From an archaeon (GTDB taxonomy: Archaea; Thermoproteota; Nitrososphaeria; Nitrososphaerales; JACAEJ01), in assembly GCA_024256265.1 (NCBI GenBank), contig JACGUK010000004.1, forward strand, positions 124,001 through 188,000: DNA of 64,000 bases, written 5' to 3'. The notes beneath the pieces were generated by a model that worked only from the letters and a program-made list of their open reading frames with translations, made no database searches and was not told the DNA's origin. A program made the translations under genes and the position numbers. Each line of letters starts with the position of its first letter. Within the stretch, counting starts at the first letter, position 1. Below, piece by piece: positions 43,340-52,048 of this stretch.

Positions 43340-43599
43340 AATCTCTCTTGTATTCTTTTGGGTTAACGATATTATTAGCTTTATCCACTTAACCCTTAAC
43401 TGAGAAACTCTCAGATGCTATCGATGTTATAGAGAACCAAACAATTATAACCCTAAAAGCAAGGGTCTAAGTCGCGTCTCATGAGAGCGAGGAATTAAGC
43501 TCTTACCCTTTATTTTTCCCATGAGATAGCGAAACTTATATTTCATTCAGAAACCAATTTATTTTAGTGTTTTAATGACTAGAGATCATAGGAACAAAA

Positions 43600-44457
43600 A
43601 TGAAAACTTCATTGAATATGAATAATCGAAGCATTGCTTTTCAAGGAGAATTTGGCGCTTATAGTGAAGAGGCTGCTTTCAAGTATTTTGGAAACTCGAT
43701 ACAAACGATAGGATGTAAAACATTGTCGGATGTTTTTCAAATTTTAGAAGAAAATAAAGTTGATTTTGCAATAGTTCCTGTTGAAAATTCTATAGAAGGA
43801 AGTGTAGGCCAGGCTTACGATTTGCTATTAGAATATAATTTGAAAGCTTGCGGGGAAGTTTTTCATAAAATAAAACATTGCTTGATATCGTTCCCTAATG
43901 TCGATTTGAAATCTATAAAGACAGTTTACTCACATCCTCAAGCCTTAGGACAATGCAGAAAATTTTTGGAAGAATTGAAATGTGAATTGATACCTTTTTA
44001 TGATACTGCTGGTAGCGTTAAAATGATAAAAGAGAAGAATTTAAGAAATGCTGCTGGAATAGCCAGTGAAAGGGCAGCAAAAATTTATGGATTGAATGTT
44101 ATCGTAGAAGGCATAGAAACCAATCATAATAATTACACAAGATTTTTAATTTTATCAAAAAAAGATTCAGAACCAACAGGAAATGATAAAACCTCTATCA
44201 TATTTACAACTAAGCATGTTCCTGGAGCTTTACATAAAGCCTTAGGAATTTTTTCAGTTAGTGATATTAATCTAACAAAAATAGAATCAAGACCAATTGT
44301 TGGAAGACCTTGGGAATACAATTTCTATTTAGATTTTGAGGGCCATCATAAAGACAAAATAGTTAGCATGGCATTGGAAATTTTAAAGCATAATTCTCTG
44401 TTCATAAAAATAATAGGTTCTTATCCTAAGGCAAAAGAAGATTTTAGCAAAGAGTAA
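43600..44457 (+). CDS. pheA: Prephenate dehydratase with ACT domain
   Basis: 285 aa. IAFQGEFGAYSEEAAFKYFG opens the periplasmic-binding-like fold, and DFAIVPVENSIEGSVGQAYD, VYSHPQALGQC and NAAGIASERAAKIYGL are catalytic or structural motifs. The C-terminal ACT domain has KTSIIFTTKHVPGALHKALG and IESRPIVGRPWEYNFYLDFE, where phenylalanine feedback acts. The gene is visibly richer in A+T than its neighbours and forms a pair with tyrA 29 bp downstream. Confidence 0.93.
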   Translation: MKTSLNMNNRSIAFQGEFGAYSEEAAFKYFGNSIQTIGCKTLSDVFQILEENKVDFAIVPVENSIEGSVGQAYDLLLEYNLKACGEVFHKIKHCLISFPNVDLKSIKTVYSHPQALGQCRKFLEELKCELIPFYDTAGSVKMIKEKNLRNAAGIASERAAKIYGLNVIVEGIETNHNNYTRFLILSKKDSEPTGNDKTSIIFTTKHVPGALHKALGIFSVSDINLTKIESRPIVGRPWEYNFYLDFEGHHKDKIVSMALEILKHNSLFIKIIGSYPKAKEDFSKE

Positions 44458-44486
44458 TTTAATGAAAAATAGCTGGAGGTCTTAAA

Positions 44487-45317
44487 ATGAAAATAGCAAT
44501 AATAGGCGGGGCAGGAAACATGGGGAAATGGTTTTGCAACTTTTTCTTGAAACAAGGATACGAGGTAATAGTTTCAGGAAGAATCAGGCAAAAATTAATT
44601 GATTTATCAAAAGAGATTCCAGTGAAGGTTGCAGAAAATAATATTGAAGCTGTAAAGAAAGCTGATATTATTATGATTTCTGTTTTATTACAAAACTTTG
44701 AGGATGTTGTTAGAGAATTTGCTCCTTACATTAAAAAAAATCAAATTGTTTTGGACATAACATCTGTAAAAGAAATTCCAGTGGACATAATGCACAGATA
44801 CATAAAGAAGGGAACAATACTAGGAACTCATCCAGTTTTTGGACCAGGAGCAAAGGATACGAATCAGAATTTTGTTCTTACTCCTAGTAACGAAAAAGAG
44901 GAAAAATACGCTAGAGAATTAGAGACATGGCTAGAAGAAAGAGGTTTTAAAGTTAGTATAATGTCCCCTAGAAAGCATGACGAACTAATGGCGGTTATTT
45001 TAGGATTTTCTCATTTTGTTGGTTTGACTGTTGGAGATACATGGCTTGACTTGAATTTTAGAGAATTAGAAAAAATTTCTGGTACAAGTTTTAAGACTCT
45101 TTTTAATCTTGTAGAAAATGTTGTTAATACTGATCCAGAATTCTATTCTGTCCTTCAGATGAGTTTACCCAATGTTGATAAAGTAGAAAGTTTATTTCAA
45201 AGAAAAATTGAAAAGTGGTTAAATATTATAAGAAATAAGGATAAGGAAAAGTTTGTTAAAGAGATGATAGCCTTAAGAAAAAAATTAGAAGAGTCAAGAA
45301 GATATAGCCAAGCTTGA
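44487..45317 (+). CDS. tyrA: Prephenate dehydrogenase
   Basis: 276 aa. KIAIIGGAGNMGKWFCNFFL is the NAD(P)-binding Rossmann start; VLDITSVKEIP, LGTHPVFGPGAKD and GFSHFVGLTVGDTWLDL match archaeal TyrA. A Shine-Dalgarno (GGAGG) precedes the ATG. With pheA it supplies both branches from prephenate. Its codon use is as A+T-rich as pheA's. A truncated integrase reading frame overlaps its last codons. Confidence 0.9.
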   Translation: MKIAIIGGAGNMGKWFCNFFLKQGYEVIVSGRIRQKLIDLSKEIPVKVAENNIEAVKKADIIMISVLLQNFEDVVREFAPYIKKNQIVLDITSVKEIPVDIMHRYIKKGTILGTHPVFGPGAKDTNQNFVLTPSNEKEEKYARELETWLEERGFKVSIMSPRKHDELMAVILGFSHFVGLTVGDTWLDLNFRELEKISGTSFKTLFNLVENVVNTDPEFYSVLQMSLPNVDKVESLFQRKIEKWLNIIRNKDKEKFVKEMIALRKKLEESRRYSQA

Positions 45318-45463
45318 GGAAAGCCTTTGAACGTGCTGTTAGGAATAGTGGTCTTAATATCAAGAACCAAGAATTTCTCATGGGGCATATATTGCTAGGC
45401 TCACAAGATGCATACTATGATAAAACGAAGATAGATAAATTAAGGAAGAAATATGCCAACTAG
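45314..45463 (+). pseudogene. C-terminal stump of a tyrosine recombinase (integrase)
   Basis: The frame encodes RKAFERAVRNSGLNIKNQEF, then LMGHILLGSQDAYYDKTKID and KLRKKYAN before TAG. H(I/L)LxGSxxAYYD is the end of the catalytic domain of archaeal phage-type integrases, with the nucleophilic Tyr in AYYD. The upstream Arg-bearing part is missing, replaced by the tyrA 3' end. It is best read as the remains of an integrated element whose insertion or loss also involved the pheA-tyrA segment. Confidence 0.7.
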
Positions 45464-45547
45464 ACAGCGGGAACAGGCAATAGCTGAAAGGCTAATTAGA
45501 ACCTTAAAAGCAGATAACTAAACTTAATTATAACCTTAAGATAGTAT

Positions 45548-46081
45548 ATGATGATGAAGATGAAGGGAAGAAACTACAAAGAGATAAAGGGCATGCCTTA
45601 CGTAAGGAGAGAGTTCATACCTGGTGCTCCAAGGACTAAGATAGCAAAATTCTCTGTTGGCAATCCTAGTCAAGACTATGATCTTAAACTTGAGTTAAGA
45701 GCTAAAGAGAGAGCTCAGATAAGGCACAATGCCCTTGAGGCTGCAAGAGTTGCTACAAACAAAAAGTTGTCAGAGATAGGCGAAGGTAACTACTATCTTT
45801 TCGTCAAGATCTATCCTCACATCGTGCTCAGAGAGAACAAGATGATAGCTACAGCAGGTGCTGATAGGCTTCAAGAGGGTATGAGAAGGGCTTTCGGAAA
45901 GCCTATAGGTCTTGCAGCAAGAGTTGAGATGAATACTATAATTCTTGAGGTAAGTGTAAAAAAGGAGAATTTAGGAGAGGCGAAGGATGCTCTAAAAATG
46001 GCAGCAAGCAAGTTACCCATCCCTACTTATGTAAAAGAAATTCCTTTAAAGCAAACTATAATAGAGGTTAAAGAGAAATAA
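45548..46081 (+). CDS. rpl10e: Large-subunit ribosomal protein L10e (uL16)
   Basis: 177 aa. YVRREFIPGAPRTKIAKFSV, then AQIRHNALEAARVATNKKLS and FVKIYPHIVLRENKMIATAG with ADRLQEGMRRAFGKP are diagnostic. The start could be the first ATG or the one giving MKGRNYKEIKG. It heads a conserved archaeal cluster with dph2, csl4, rpoL and tfs. Confidence 0.96.
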   Translation: MMMKMKGRNYKEIKGMPYVRREFIPGAPRTKIAKFSVGNPSQDYDLKLELRAKERAQIRHNALEAARVATNKKLSEIGEGNYYLFVKIYPHIVLRENKMIATAGADRLQEGMRRAFGKPIGLAARVEMNTIILEVSVKKENLGEAKDALKMAASKLPIPTYVKEIPLKQTIIEVKEK

Positions 46082-46133
46082 ATATCTGACTAAATTCATC
46101 TTCGTAGAATTCGATTTCATTTAAGTGATATAA

Positions 46134-47135
46134 ATGATCTGGATAGACGAGGAAAAGGTATTCTCAGAAATTAAAAAAAATAAGCCAAAGGTTGTTGCTA
46201 TAAATGCACCTGAAGGTCTTATGATGAAGGTGCATGAGCTTACATTTAAGATTCAAGAATTATTTGGTGTGCAGACTATAACTATTGCTGATCCTTGCTA
46301 TGGTATATGTGATACTGTTGATGAAGAAGCTGAAAGGTTAGGAGCTGATATAGCATTCCATATAGGTCATAATGTTGCCATAGAAAGAATAGGCAAAAAT
46401 ACAGTATCAATAGATGCAATCGATGATGTAGATTTTGATGAAGTCTTGAAAGCCTCACTGCCAACTCTCAAGAGATATGGGGTCATAGGGCTCTGCACAA
46501 TAGCTCAGCATATTCACAAAATTCAGAAGGTCGAATCTCTCTTAAAAGAGAAGGGTATTAGAGTGATTATAGGCAAAGGAAAAGGGCTCATAAAAGATGG
46601 GCAGATATTAGGATGTGATTTTCATACAGTTTTTGAAATCAGAGAAGATGTTAACGCCTTTATTTTTCTCGGTCAGAGCATTTTTCATGCTATAGGTGTA
46701 GCTTTAGCCACGAGCAAGCCCACCTTTATGCTAGACCCATACTATAAAGAGGCTTTAGATGTTACACCAATAGCTTCAGATGTATTAAAAAAAGCCATAC
46801 TTTCCATCTACAAAGCCTTAGATGCAAATACTATTGGGATAATAATAGGGTTAAAGGAAGGGCAAAAAAGGTTAGATAGGGCTTGGAAGATCAAGGATGA
46901 GCTAGAGAAGCATAGTAAGAAGGTCTCATTTATAGCGTTACATGAGATTAACAATGAGAGGTTGATTCAGCTACAGAAGATAGATGCCTTCATACAGACA
47001 GCATGCCCAAGAATTTCCATAAATGGTGAAAGCTTCGATAGACCTGTTCTATCAGCTCTTCAAGCTGAAGCCCTTATCAGGATATTGGATGGGAAAGATT
47101 TTGAGGATGTATTTCAAAGAAGTATTTGGTTTTAA
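46134..47135 (+). CDS. dph2: Diphthamide synthase radical-SAM-type enzyme
   Basis: 333 aa. The three Cys that hold the 4Fe-4S cluster are visible in ITIADPCYGICDTV, VIGLCTIAQH and IQTACPRISINGE. It transfers the 3-amino-3-carboxypropyl group of SAM to the His of elongation factor 2 in the first step of diphthamide synthesis. Placed between L10e and csl4, a translation context. Confidence 0.92.
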   Translation: MIWIDEEKVFSEIKKNKPKVVAINAPEGLMMKVHELTFKIQELFGVQTITIADPCYGICDTVDEEAERLGADIAFHIGHNVAIERIGKNTVSIDAIDDVDFDEVLKASLPTLKRYGVIGLCTIAQHIHKIQKVESLLKEKGIRVIIGKGKGLIKDGQILGCDFHTVFEIREDVNAFIFLGQSIFHAIGVALATSKPTFMLDPYYKEALDVTPIASDVLKKAILSIYKALDANTIGIIIGLKEGQKRLDRAWKIKDELEKHSKKVSFIALHEINNERLIQLQKIDAFIQTACPRISINGESFDRPVLSALQAEALIRILDGKDFEDVFQRSIWF

Positions 47136-47174
47136 AAACACTTTTATTAATGAGCATTAATACTTTTTACAATC

Positions 47175-47759
47175 TTGCCAGATCATAATTTGATTGCAGA
47201 AAAATTGAGGAGAGTAACCCCAGGTGACAAGCTTGCTGTAATAGAGGAGTTCAGCTCTAATGATGGAACTTATATGAATGAGGATTTAATTAGGGCATCA
47301 AAATTAGGAGTAGCAAATTATGACCTAAAGAAAAAAGAAGTCAAAATAGAGCCGTTGAAAAAGATCAGGGTACCGATGATAGGCGATAGCATAATAGGAC
47401 AGGTAGATGCTGTACAAAGTAATATTGCCAACATAAAAATCCACTATATTAACGATGAGAGGAGTTCTAGTAGTTTCACAGGGATGCTCGTTCTAAAGCC
47501 TGAGAACTCAATTAAAAAAGGTAAAAGAAAGACAACCATTTGTAAGCCTGGCGACATCATTAGGGCAAAGGTTACAAGCTGTAAGAATGCTATAGTTCAT
47601 CTTTCCATAGATGGCAATGGAAACGGCGTGATATATGCAACATGTAGCTCCTGTGGAGGAAATGTAAACGGGATTGATCAAAGGATAAAATGTGTTGATT
47701 GTGGATTAGTTGAAGAGAGAAAGCTTGCATTTGACTTTGGCAAAGCTTACTTAAAATAA
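47175..47759 (+). CDS. csl4: Exosome subunit Csl4
   Basis: 194 aa, TTG start. An N-terminal domain (RVTPGDKLAVIEEFSSNDGT) is followed by an S1-type OB fold (VPMIGDSIIGQVDAVQSNIA, then KPGDIIRAKVTSCKNAIVHL). A C-terminal zinc ribbon (CSSCGGNV ... CVDCGLVE) completes it. It caps the archaeal RNA exosome and recruits substrates. Confidence 0.92.
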   Translation: MPDHNLIAEKLRRVTPGDKLAVIEEFSSNDGTYMNEDLIRASKLGVANYDLKKKEVKIEPLKKIRVPMIGDSIIGQVDAVQSNIANIKIHYINDERSSSSFTGMLVLKPENSIKKGKRKTTICKPGDIIRAKVTSCKNAIVHLSIDGNGNGVIYATCSSCGGNVNGIDQRIKCVDCGLVEERKLAFDFGKAYLK

Positions 47760-47798
47760 TCAAAATTCTTATTAATCGCTCTCTGATAGAAGCTAATA

Positions 47799-48089
47799 AT
47801 GGAAATCAAAGTAATCTCAAGCACTGAGAAGATTTTAATCATGGATATAGAGGGTGAGGATATATCTATACTAGAGATAGTTCGTCATGAACTCCTTAAA
47901 GATAATCATGTGATATTTGCCGGCGTAATAGAACAGCACCCATTGTTAAAGAAGCTTACTATGAGAGTTCAGACTAAAAATATAGAACCTTTAAATGTTT
48001 TAATTTCTAGTTGTTCAAAAGCTATTGAGAAATCATCCGAGTTGCTTTCAGAAATGAAGAAGATTCTTATTGAAAGAGGGGCATCATAA
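47799..48089 (+). CDS. rpoL: DNA-directed RNA polymerase subunit L
   Basis: 96 aa. MDIEGEDISILEIVRHELL followed by FAGVIEQHPLLKKLTMRVQT is the Rpb11-like assembly fold that pairs with subunit D. Its stop directly abuts the tfs start, so the two are translated together. Confidence 0.92.
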   Translation: MEIKVISSTEKILIMDIEGEDISILEIVRHELLKDNHVIFAGVIEQHPLLKKLTMRVQTKNIEPLNVLISSCSKAIEKSSELLSEMKKILIERGAS

Positions 48090-48431
48090 ATGCAGTTCTG
48101 TGAAAAATGTGGAACAAGGCTTAAGTTCAAACAGATAAAGACAGAAGGTAGATTTTTTCATGGCTTAGCCTGTGATAACTGTGGCTTTTACATAAGGATT
48201 GAAAAGGTTACAGGCAAGTTAGAGAAATCATCATCCAATTACATAAAAATTCTTGGAGATGAAGCAAACGAGATAAAGACATTGCCTATTGCAACTATAG
48301 AATGCCCGAAGTGTGGTAATACAACAGCTTATTGGTGGTTATTACAGACTAGGGGAGGAGATGAACCTCCTACTCAGTTCTATAGATGCACAAATGAGAA
48401 ATGTAATCATACTTGGAGGCTGTACACCTAA
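48090..48431 (+). CDS. Transcription factor S (TFIIS-like) with a widened zinc knuckle
   Basis: 113 aa. N-terminal zinc ribbon: FCEKCGTRLKF and LACDNCGFYIR. C-terminal ribbon: ECPKCGNTTAYWWLLQTRGG, then DEPPTQFYRCTNEKCNHTWR. The acidic DE hairpin tip needed for transcript cleavage is present (GGDEPPTQF). The last Cys pair is spaced C-x4-C, where TFS and RPB9-type ribbons have C-x2-C. It rescues backtracked RNA polymerase. Confidence 0.92.
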   Translation: MQFCEKCGTRLKFKQIKTEGRFFHGLACDNCGFYIRIEKVTGKLEKSSSNYIKILGDEANEIKTLPIATIECPKCGNTTAYWWLLQTRGGDEPPTQFYRCTNEKCNHTWRLYT

Positions 48432-48533
48432 GATAGCATATAACAATCATTGTTTTATGGAATTTCATCAAAAACATGATTAAACAGCATGCTAAACATA
48501 TATATTATGATAACCATATAGGGTCGGGGTAGT

Positions 48534-48668
48534 ATGGCAAATTATAAATGTCTAATTTGTGGGGAAATATTTGACACAGATTCGGAAGAAGGCAAACTTC
48601 ACATGCAGATGAAACATGAGATGGGTCTATTTGAAGCTATGTGGTTGCAGAAAGTAGAAAAAATATGA
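48534..48668 (+). CDS. 44-aa C2H2 zinc-finger protein
   Basis: ATG frame preceded by GGGGT and, 30 bp up, a TATA-like CATATATATTATG. The product begins MANYKCLICGEIF and continues EGKLHMQMKHEMGLFEAMW. The C-x2-C and H-x4-H spacing is a classic small C2H2 finger, common among tiny archaeal proteins. It is between tfs and the SMC operon, and its role is not known. Confidence 0.7.
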   Translation: MANYKCLICGEIFDTDSEEGKLHMQMKHEMGLFEAMWLQKVEKI

Positions 48669-48719
48669 TAAAAGCAGTAATAAAATAAACTTTCAATTTC
48701 TATTTCTTGACCTCTCCTA

Positions 48720-49274
48720 TCATTTAGCTAGCAATAATTCCATGAGCATCTTTTGGTCTATCTCAGCCCTTGCTCTCCATCCTATGTATAGAACATTATT
48801 CTCATCCTTTAAAAGATAGCCATTTCTAATGAATCTGTCCAAGTTCATATCAACCCTCCATTTTGGGAACTTTTCTCTTAAGATTTGTTCAACATCACTT
48901 CTTGGAGCCTTACCTTGTCTCGATATTATTAGAGCTATTGTTGCTGCTAAAGCAGCTATATCATCTATTCTCCATCCAGATGCCATTATATCGCTAACTG
49001 TCAAGGGATTCTTTATAGTTATGAAGAACCTTGCCCTATCGATCTGCTCTTCAGAAGGCTTATCAGTTATTTCAATATCTTCGAATACTGCTTTTACTTG
49101 AAGGTTCAATCCATCGAGCTCTGAATTCAATACATCTATTATACTCATAAAATCCTTACCCAAAGCCTTCTTCAGCTCCCATCCTCTCAAGCCAGGCTTC
49201 CTATGCCTTTGAAAGAAGAGCAACTGAGAGGCTCTCTTCAATTTTCTGCTTATCTCAGCCTCTCTCTCACCCAA
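48720..49274 (-). CDS. Tandem winged-helix-like partner of the SMC protein (Nse3/MAGE- or ScpB-like)
   Basis: 184 aa. The first half, PGLRGWELKKALGKDFMSII, DVLNSELDGLNLQVKAVFED and ARFFITIKN, reads as one winged helix. The second, RIDDIAALAATIALIISRQG, APRSDVEQILREKF, NLDRFIRNGYLLKDENNVLY and IGWRARAEID, reads as another, with the wing before the Trp-Arg. The tandem winged-helix plan and size match Nse3/MAGE and also ScpB. Last gene of a three-gene operon, overlapping the middle gene by 25 bp. Assignment is from pattern and context only. Confidence 0.55.
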   Translation of the reverse strand: MGEREAEISRKLKRASQLLFFQRHRKPGLRGWELKKALGKDFMSIIDVLNSELDGLNLQVKAVFEDIEITDKPSEEQIDRARFFITIKNPLTVSDIMASGWRIDDIAALAATIALIISRQGKAPRSDVEQILREKFPKWRVDMNLDRFIRNGYLLKDENNVLYIGWRARAEIDQKMLMELLLAK

Positions 49275-50074
49275 CCCTTTCCCTCCCTAAGATTCTTCCA
49301 ATATTCATAATTTAGAGTTATAGGTAAAGAGTGAGTTATCTTTTTGCTGGATAATTTTCTTGGCTCTTTTAAAGGCATTATAAAAGTTCTCTCCTCCAAT
49401 GGGTCTATTATGAGCGTTGCATAGCCTTCTGTTAAGATGAAGCTTACAATATAGGCTCTTTCTAAAGTCTCTTCAAAAGTATCAGCATATACAAAATCCC
49501 AATAATCTATCTTATCATTAATGCTTAATTTACTCATCAGCTCTTTTAACAATTCCTTCATTCTCTCATCAAAATCCTTCAATGAGAGGACTCTAAGCTT
49601 GATCAAATCATCTATTTCAAGAGATTCTATAGGAGAGCCTAAGCTAAAATCCTCTCTCCATCTCTCACTCAGTGGTAAGAGGTTATTCCAATAATCTACA
49701 GCATCTTTTAGCCTCTGAGAAAAGATTTGATCTATCTCAACTATAGGATGCCAAGAATCAAGAAAGGCTTCAGCTATGGTCTTTGGGTCTAGCATTCTTA
49801 TCTTCAGCTCAACGAAGATAGGGTCTATGTAAAGAGAAGATGAACGGTGCTTTATCCAATCACTCTGTAATTTTATTATAGATGAAATGGCATTAATAGC
49901 CTCAGCATCTAAGAGCAATTCATCCAATAGCTTCCAGTGAGGGAGATACTTCTTCAGCCTTTCAAGAGAAGCCTTTACATTAACTTCAAATGGGTCTACT
50001 CCTTTTATCTCTATAGTTCTACACATCTCAACAATTCTTATTAAATTCTCTAGGCTAACCCTCACTCTTTGCAA
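49250..50074 (-). CDS. Kleisin-like partner of the SMC protein
   Basis: 274 aa. The helical N-terminal part (ENLIRIVEMCRTIEIKGVDP, then SLERLKKYLPHWKLLDELLL) and the segment AINAISSIIKLQSDWIKHRS followed by LYIDPIFVELK resemble ScpA, where a neck-binding helical bundle is followed by an 'A.li.iKs..lL' helix. The C-terminus (TFEETLERAYIVSFILTEGY, then LIIDPLEERTF) could be the winged helix that binds the SMC head. It sits between the SMC gene (20-bp overlap) and the tandem winged-helix gene (25-bp overlap), the order expected of an SMC-kleisin-KITE set. Confidence 0.5.
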   Translation of the reverse strand: MQRVRVSLENLIRIVEMCRTIEIKGVDPFEVNVKASLERLKKYLPHWKLLDELLLDAEAINAISSIIKLQSDWIKHRSSSLYIDPIFVELKIRMLDPKTIAEAFLDSWHPIVEIDQIFSQRLKDAVDYWNNLLPLSERWREDFSLGSPIESLEIDDLIKLRVLSLKDFDERMKELLKELMSKLSINDKIDYWDFVYADTFEETLERAYIVSFILTEGYATLIIDPLEERTFIMPLKEPRKLSSKKITHSLPITLNYEYWKNLREGKGWVRERLR

Positions 50075-51983
50075 ACTCCTTCACCACTCTTACTTCGGAC
50101 TTCCCTTGTACACTTTGAACCACTATAACATGAATGTCATGCTCTGTAACAGCAAGCTGGCTAGGCGTAATCATAAGATGTTGTGTATCTTTGCTTTCCT
50201 TGATAGTCGAGACTATAACTTTGAATATGGCTTCACGATTCCTTGGATCCATATGAACGTCAAACTCATCCACAGCTCTAAAAGGGGACATTATATGTTG
50301 CTGTAAGGATAGCAAGAAGGCCATTATAGAGATTGTCCTCTCGCCACCACTTTGAGTGTAAGCATCCAAGACAGATGGCACCCCTCCCCTAAAACCAACG
50401 AGAAGTTCAAGACCAGCTGTCTCTAAATCTTCTAATCCACTTAACCTTACGCTACCTACAGCATTTATCTTTGATAATATGCTTTGATATGAAGGATTAA
50501 CTTCATCTATGAGCTTCTGTAAAACCTTTCTCCAGACTTCTTTCCTCTCTTCCAATTCTAACAAAGCTCTTTTCCTATTTTCAGAGACTATTGTTGCCTT
50601 TTCCTTTAACTCATTAAAAGTCTTTGAATAAGCGTTATACATGTCTTCTGCTTCTTCAGGTATGGCTCCAAGGGATTGAATGTGAGCATCTGTGATTTTA
50701 GTCTCAGCATCTATCTCCATTAAGTTTCTCTCAGTCTCTATCCTCTCACCAGCTTTATCCATAAAAGGGGCTAACTCATCGAGTCTTTTCTTCCCATCTC
50801 TTATCTCTCTCTTTATATCATCTATTTCATCCTCTATGCCTTTCTTTCTAAAGCTCAGTATAGCCTCGTTCACCCTGTAGTTGACATACTTCTCTAAATT
50901 GGAGCTTATCTCCTTCTCCAATTTGCCTAATCCTATCTGAATCTTAGAAATTTTATATTCAATCTGTTTTTTATTATCCTCAAAGCTCTTAACTCTCTCA
51001 CCTAGCTTTCCTATGGGCTCTACATTCAATTGGCTCAAGATATTTTCTGTGACTTGAATCTCTGTTATAGCCTTCTCAATCTCTATAAGAGAGTAGTAAA
51101 GTTTTCTTTGCTCCATTTGCTGAAAAGTAAGTTTCTCATAAGAATTTTTTACAAATCCCTTCGTATGCTCTATCCTAGATATGATATTTTCTAAAGTGTT
51201 CGTTCTACTCTTAAGCTTCTCTTCTAGAGAGGCTATGATCCTCTCTTGCCTTGTTATCTGAGCCCATATAGCTTCTCTCTCCAATAATCCTCTTTTTTCT
51301 ATAAGCTCCTTTCTTAGAAGGCTCTTCTCATAAATATCTCTCCAATAATTTAGAGTCTGCTCAGCACCTTCAAGGGCTCTTAGTATGGATTCCTCTTCAC
51401 TTATCAAGCCTGAAAGCTTATCCTCAGCTTCTAGTATTCTCCTTCTATAATCTTGAAAGCCAACTGCTTCTTCTACCATCTTTAACTTATCTTGTGGCGA
51501 GATAACACTGAACTCTTCCACCATATTTTGATGCATTATTATGAGCATGTTATCAGGGTTTATGCCAAATTCTCTAAAGAGCCTCGTAACTTGGCTCTTA
51601 TCTATCTCACGATAATCTGCCTCATACCAGTATGAGCCATCCTTTCTCAAGTAGCGAGAGAGCATGAAAGTATCTGACTTGAAGAATGGTATAGGTCTCT
51701 TGCCATCTCTTGGCTTGTTATCGAATATCAAAGTAGCCCTTGCTATATCTTTTCCATGCCTTATCAGATCACTTAACTTTCTGCTTCTCTCAGTATAAGC
51801 CTGACCCAGTACTATAGATATAGCGATAAGTATTGAAGATTTGCCTGATCCGTTTGGTCCACAGATCATATTTAACCCAGGCTTTAATGGAATCCTTGCA
51901 TACTCATAAGACATGAAGTTCTCTAAAATTACCTCATCTATAGTTACTGGTATCTTTGGCTTTTTTGCTGATAGCATGCTCAT
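50055..51983 (-). CDS. Short Smc5/Smc6-type SMC ATPase
   Basis: 642 aa, about half the length of a classical SMC. The N-terminal head has ILENFMSYEYARIPLKPGLN then MICGPNGSGKSSILIAISIV. EFSVISPQDKLKMVEEAVGF is the Smc5-like segment after the head. The middle is coiled coil. The C-terminal head has QSGGERTISIMAFLLSLQQ, PFRAVDEFDVHMDPRNREA and MITPSQL. 'FR.(V/L)DEfdv.MDp.NR' and 'iTP..L' are marks of Smc5/Smc6; classical SMCs have LDEvDA.LD. No clear hinge domain is seen, so dimerisation may differ. It should load on DNA with the two downstream partners. Confidence 0.82.
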   Translation of the reverse strand: MSMLSAKKPKIPVTIDEVILENFMSYEYARIPLKPGLNMICGPNGSGKSSILIAISIVLGQAYTERSRKLSDLIRHGKDIARATLIFDNKPRDGKRPIPFFKSDTFMLSRYLRKDGSYWYEADYREIDKSQVTRLFREFGINPDNMLIIMHQNMVEEFSVISPQDKLKMVEEAVGFQDYRRRILEAEDKLSGLISEEESILRALEGAEQTLNYWRDIYEKSLLRKELIEKRGLLEREAIWAQITRQERIIASLEEKLKSRTNTLENIISRIEHTKGFVKNSYEKLTFQQMEQRKLYYSLIEIEKAITEIQVTENILSQLNVEPIGKLGERVKSFEDNKKQIEYKISKIQIGLGKLEKEISSNLEKYVNYRVNEAILSFRKKGIEDEIDDIKREIRDGKKRLDELAPFMDKAGERIETERNLMEIDAETKITDAHIQSLGAIPEEAEDMYNAYSKTFNELKEKATIVSENRKRALLELEERKEVWRKVLQKLIDEVNPSYQSILSKINAVGSVRLSGLEDLETAGLELLVGFRGGVPSVLDAYTQSGGERTISIMAFLLSLQQHIMSPFRAVDEFDVHMDPRNREAIFKVIVSTIKESKDTQHLMITPSQLAVTEHDIHVIVVQSVQGKSEVRVVKEFAKSEG

Positions 51984-52048
51984 AGCCTTCTAACCATAAT
52001 AATTTAAATTAGATAAATATGATAATGTTAAACTTATAGCTTAAATTC

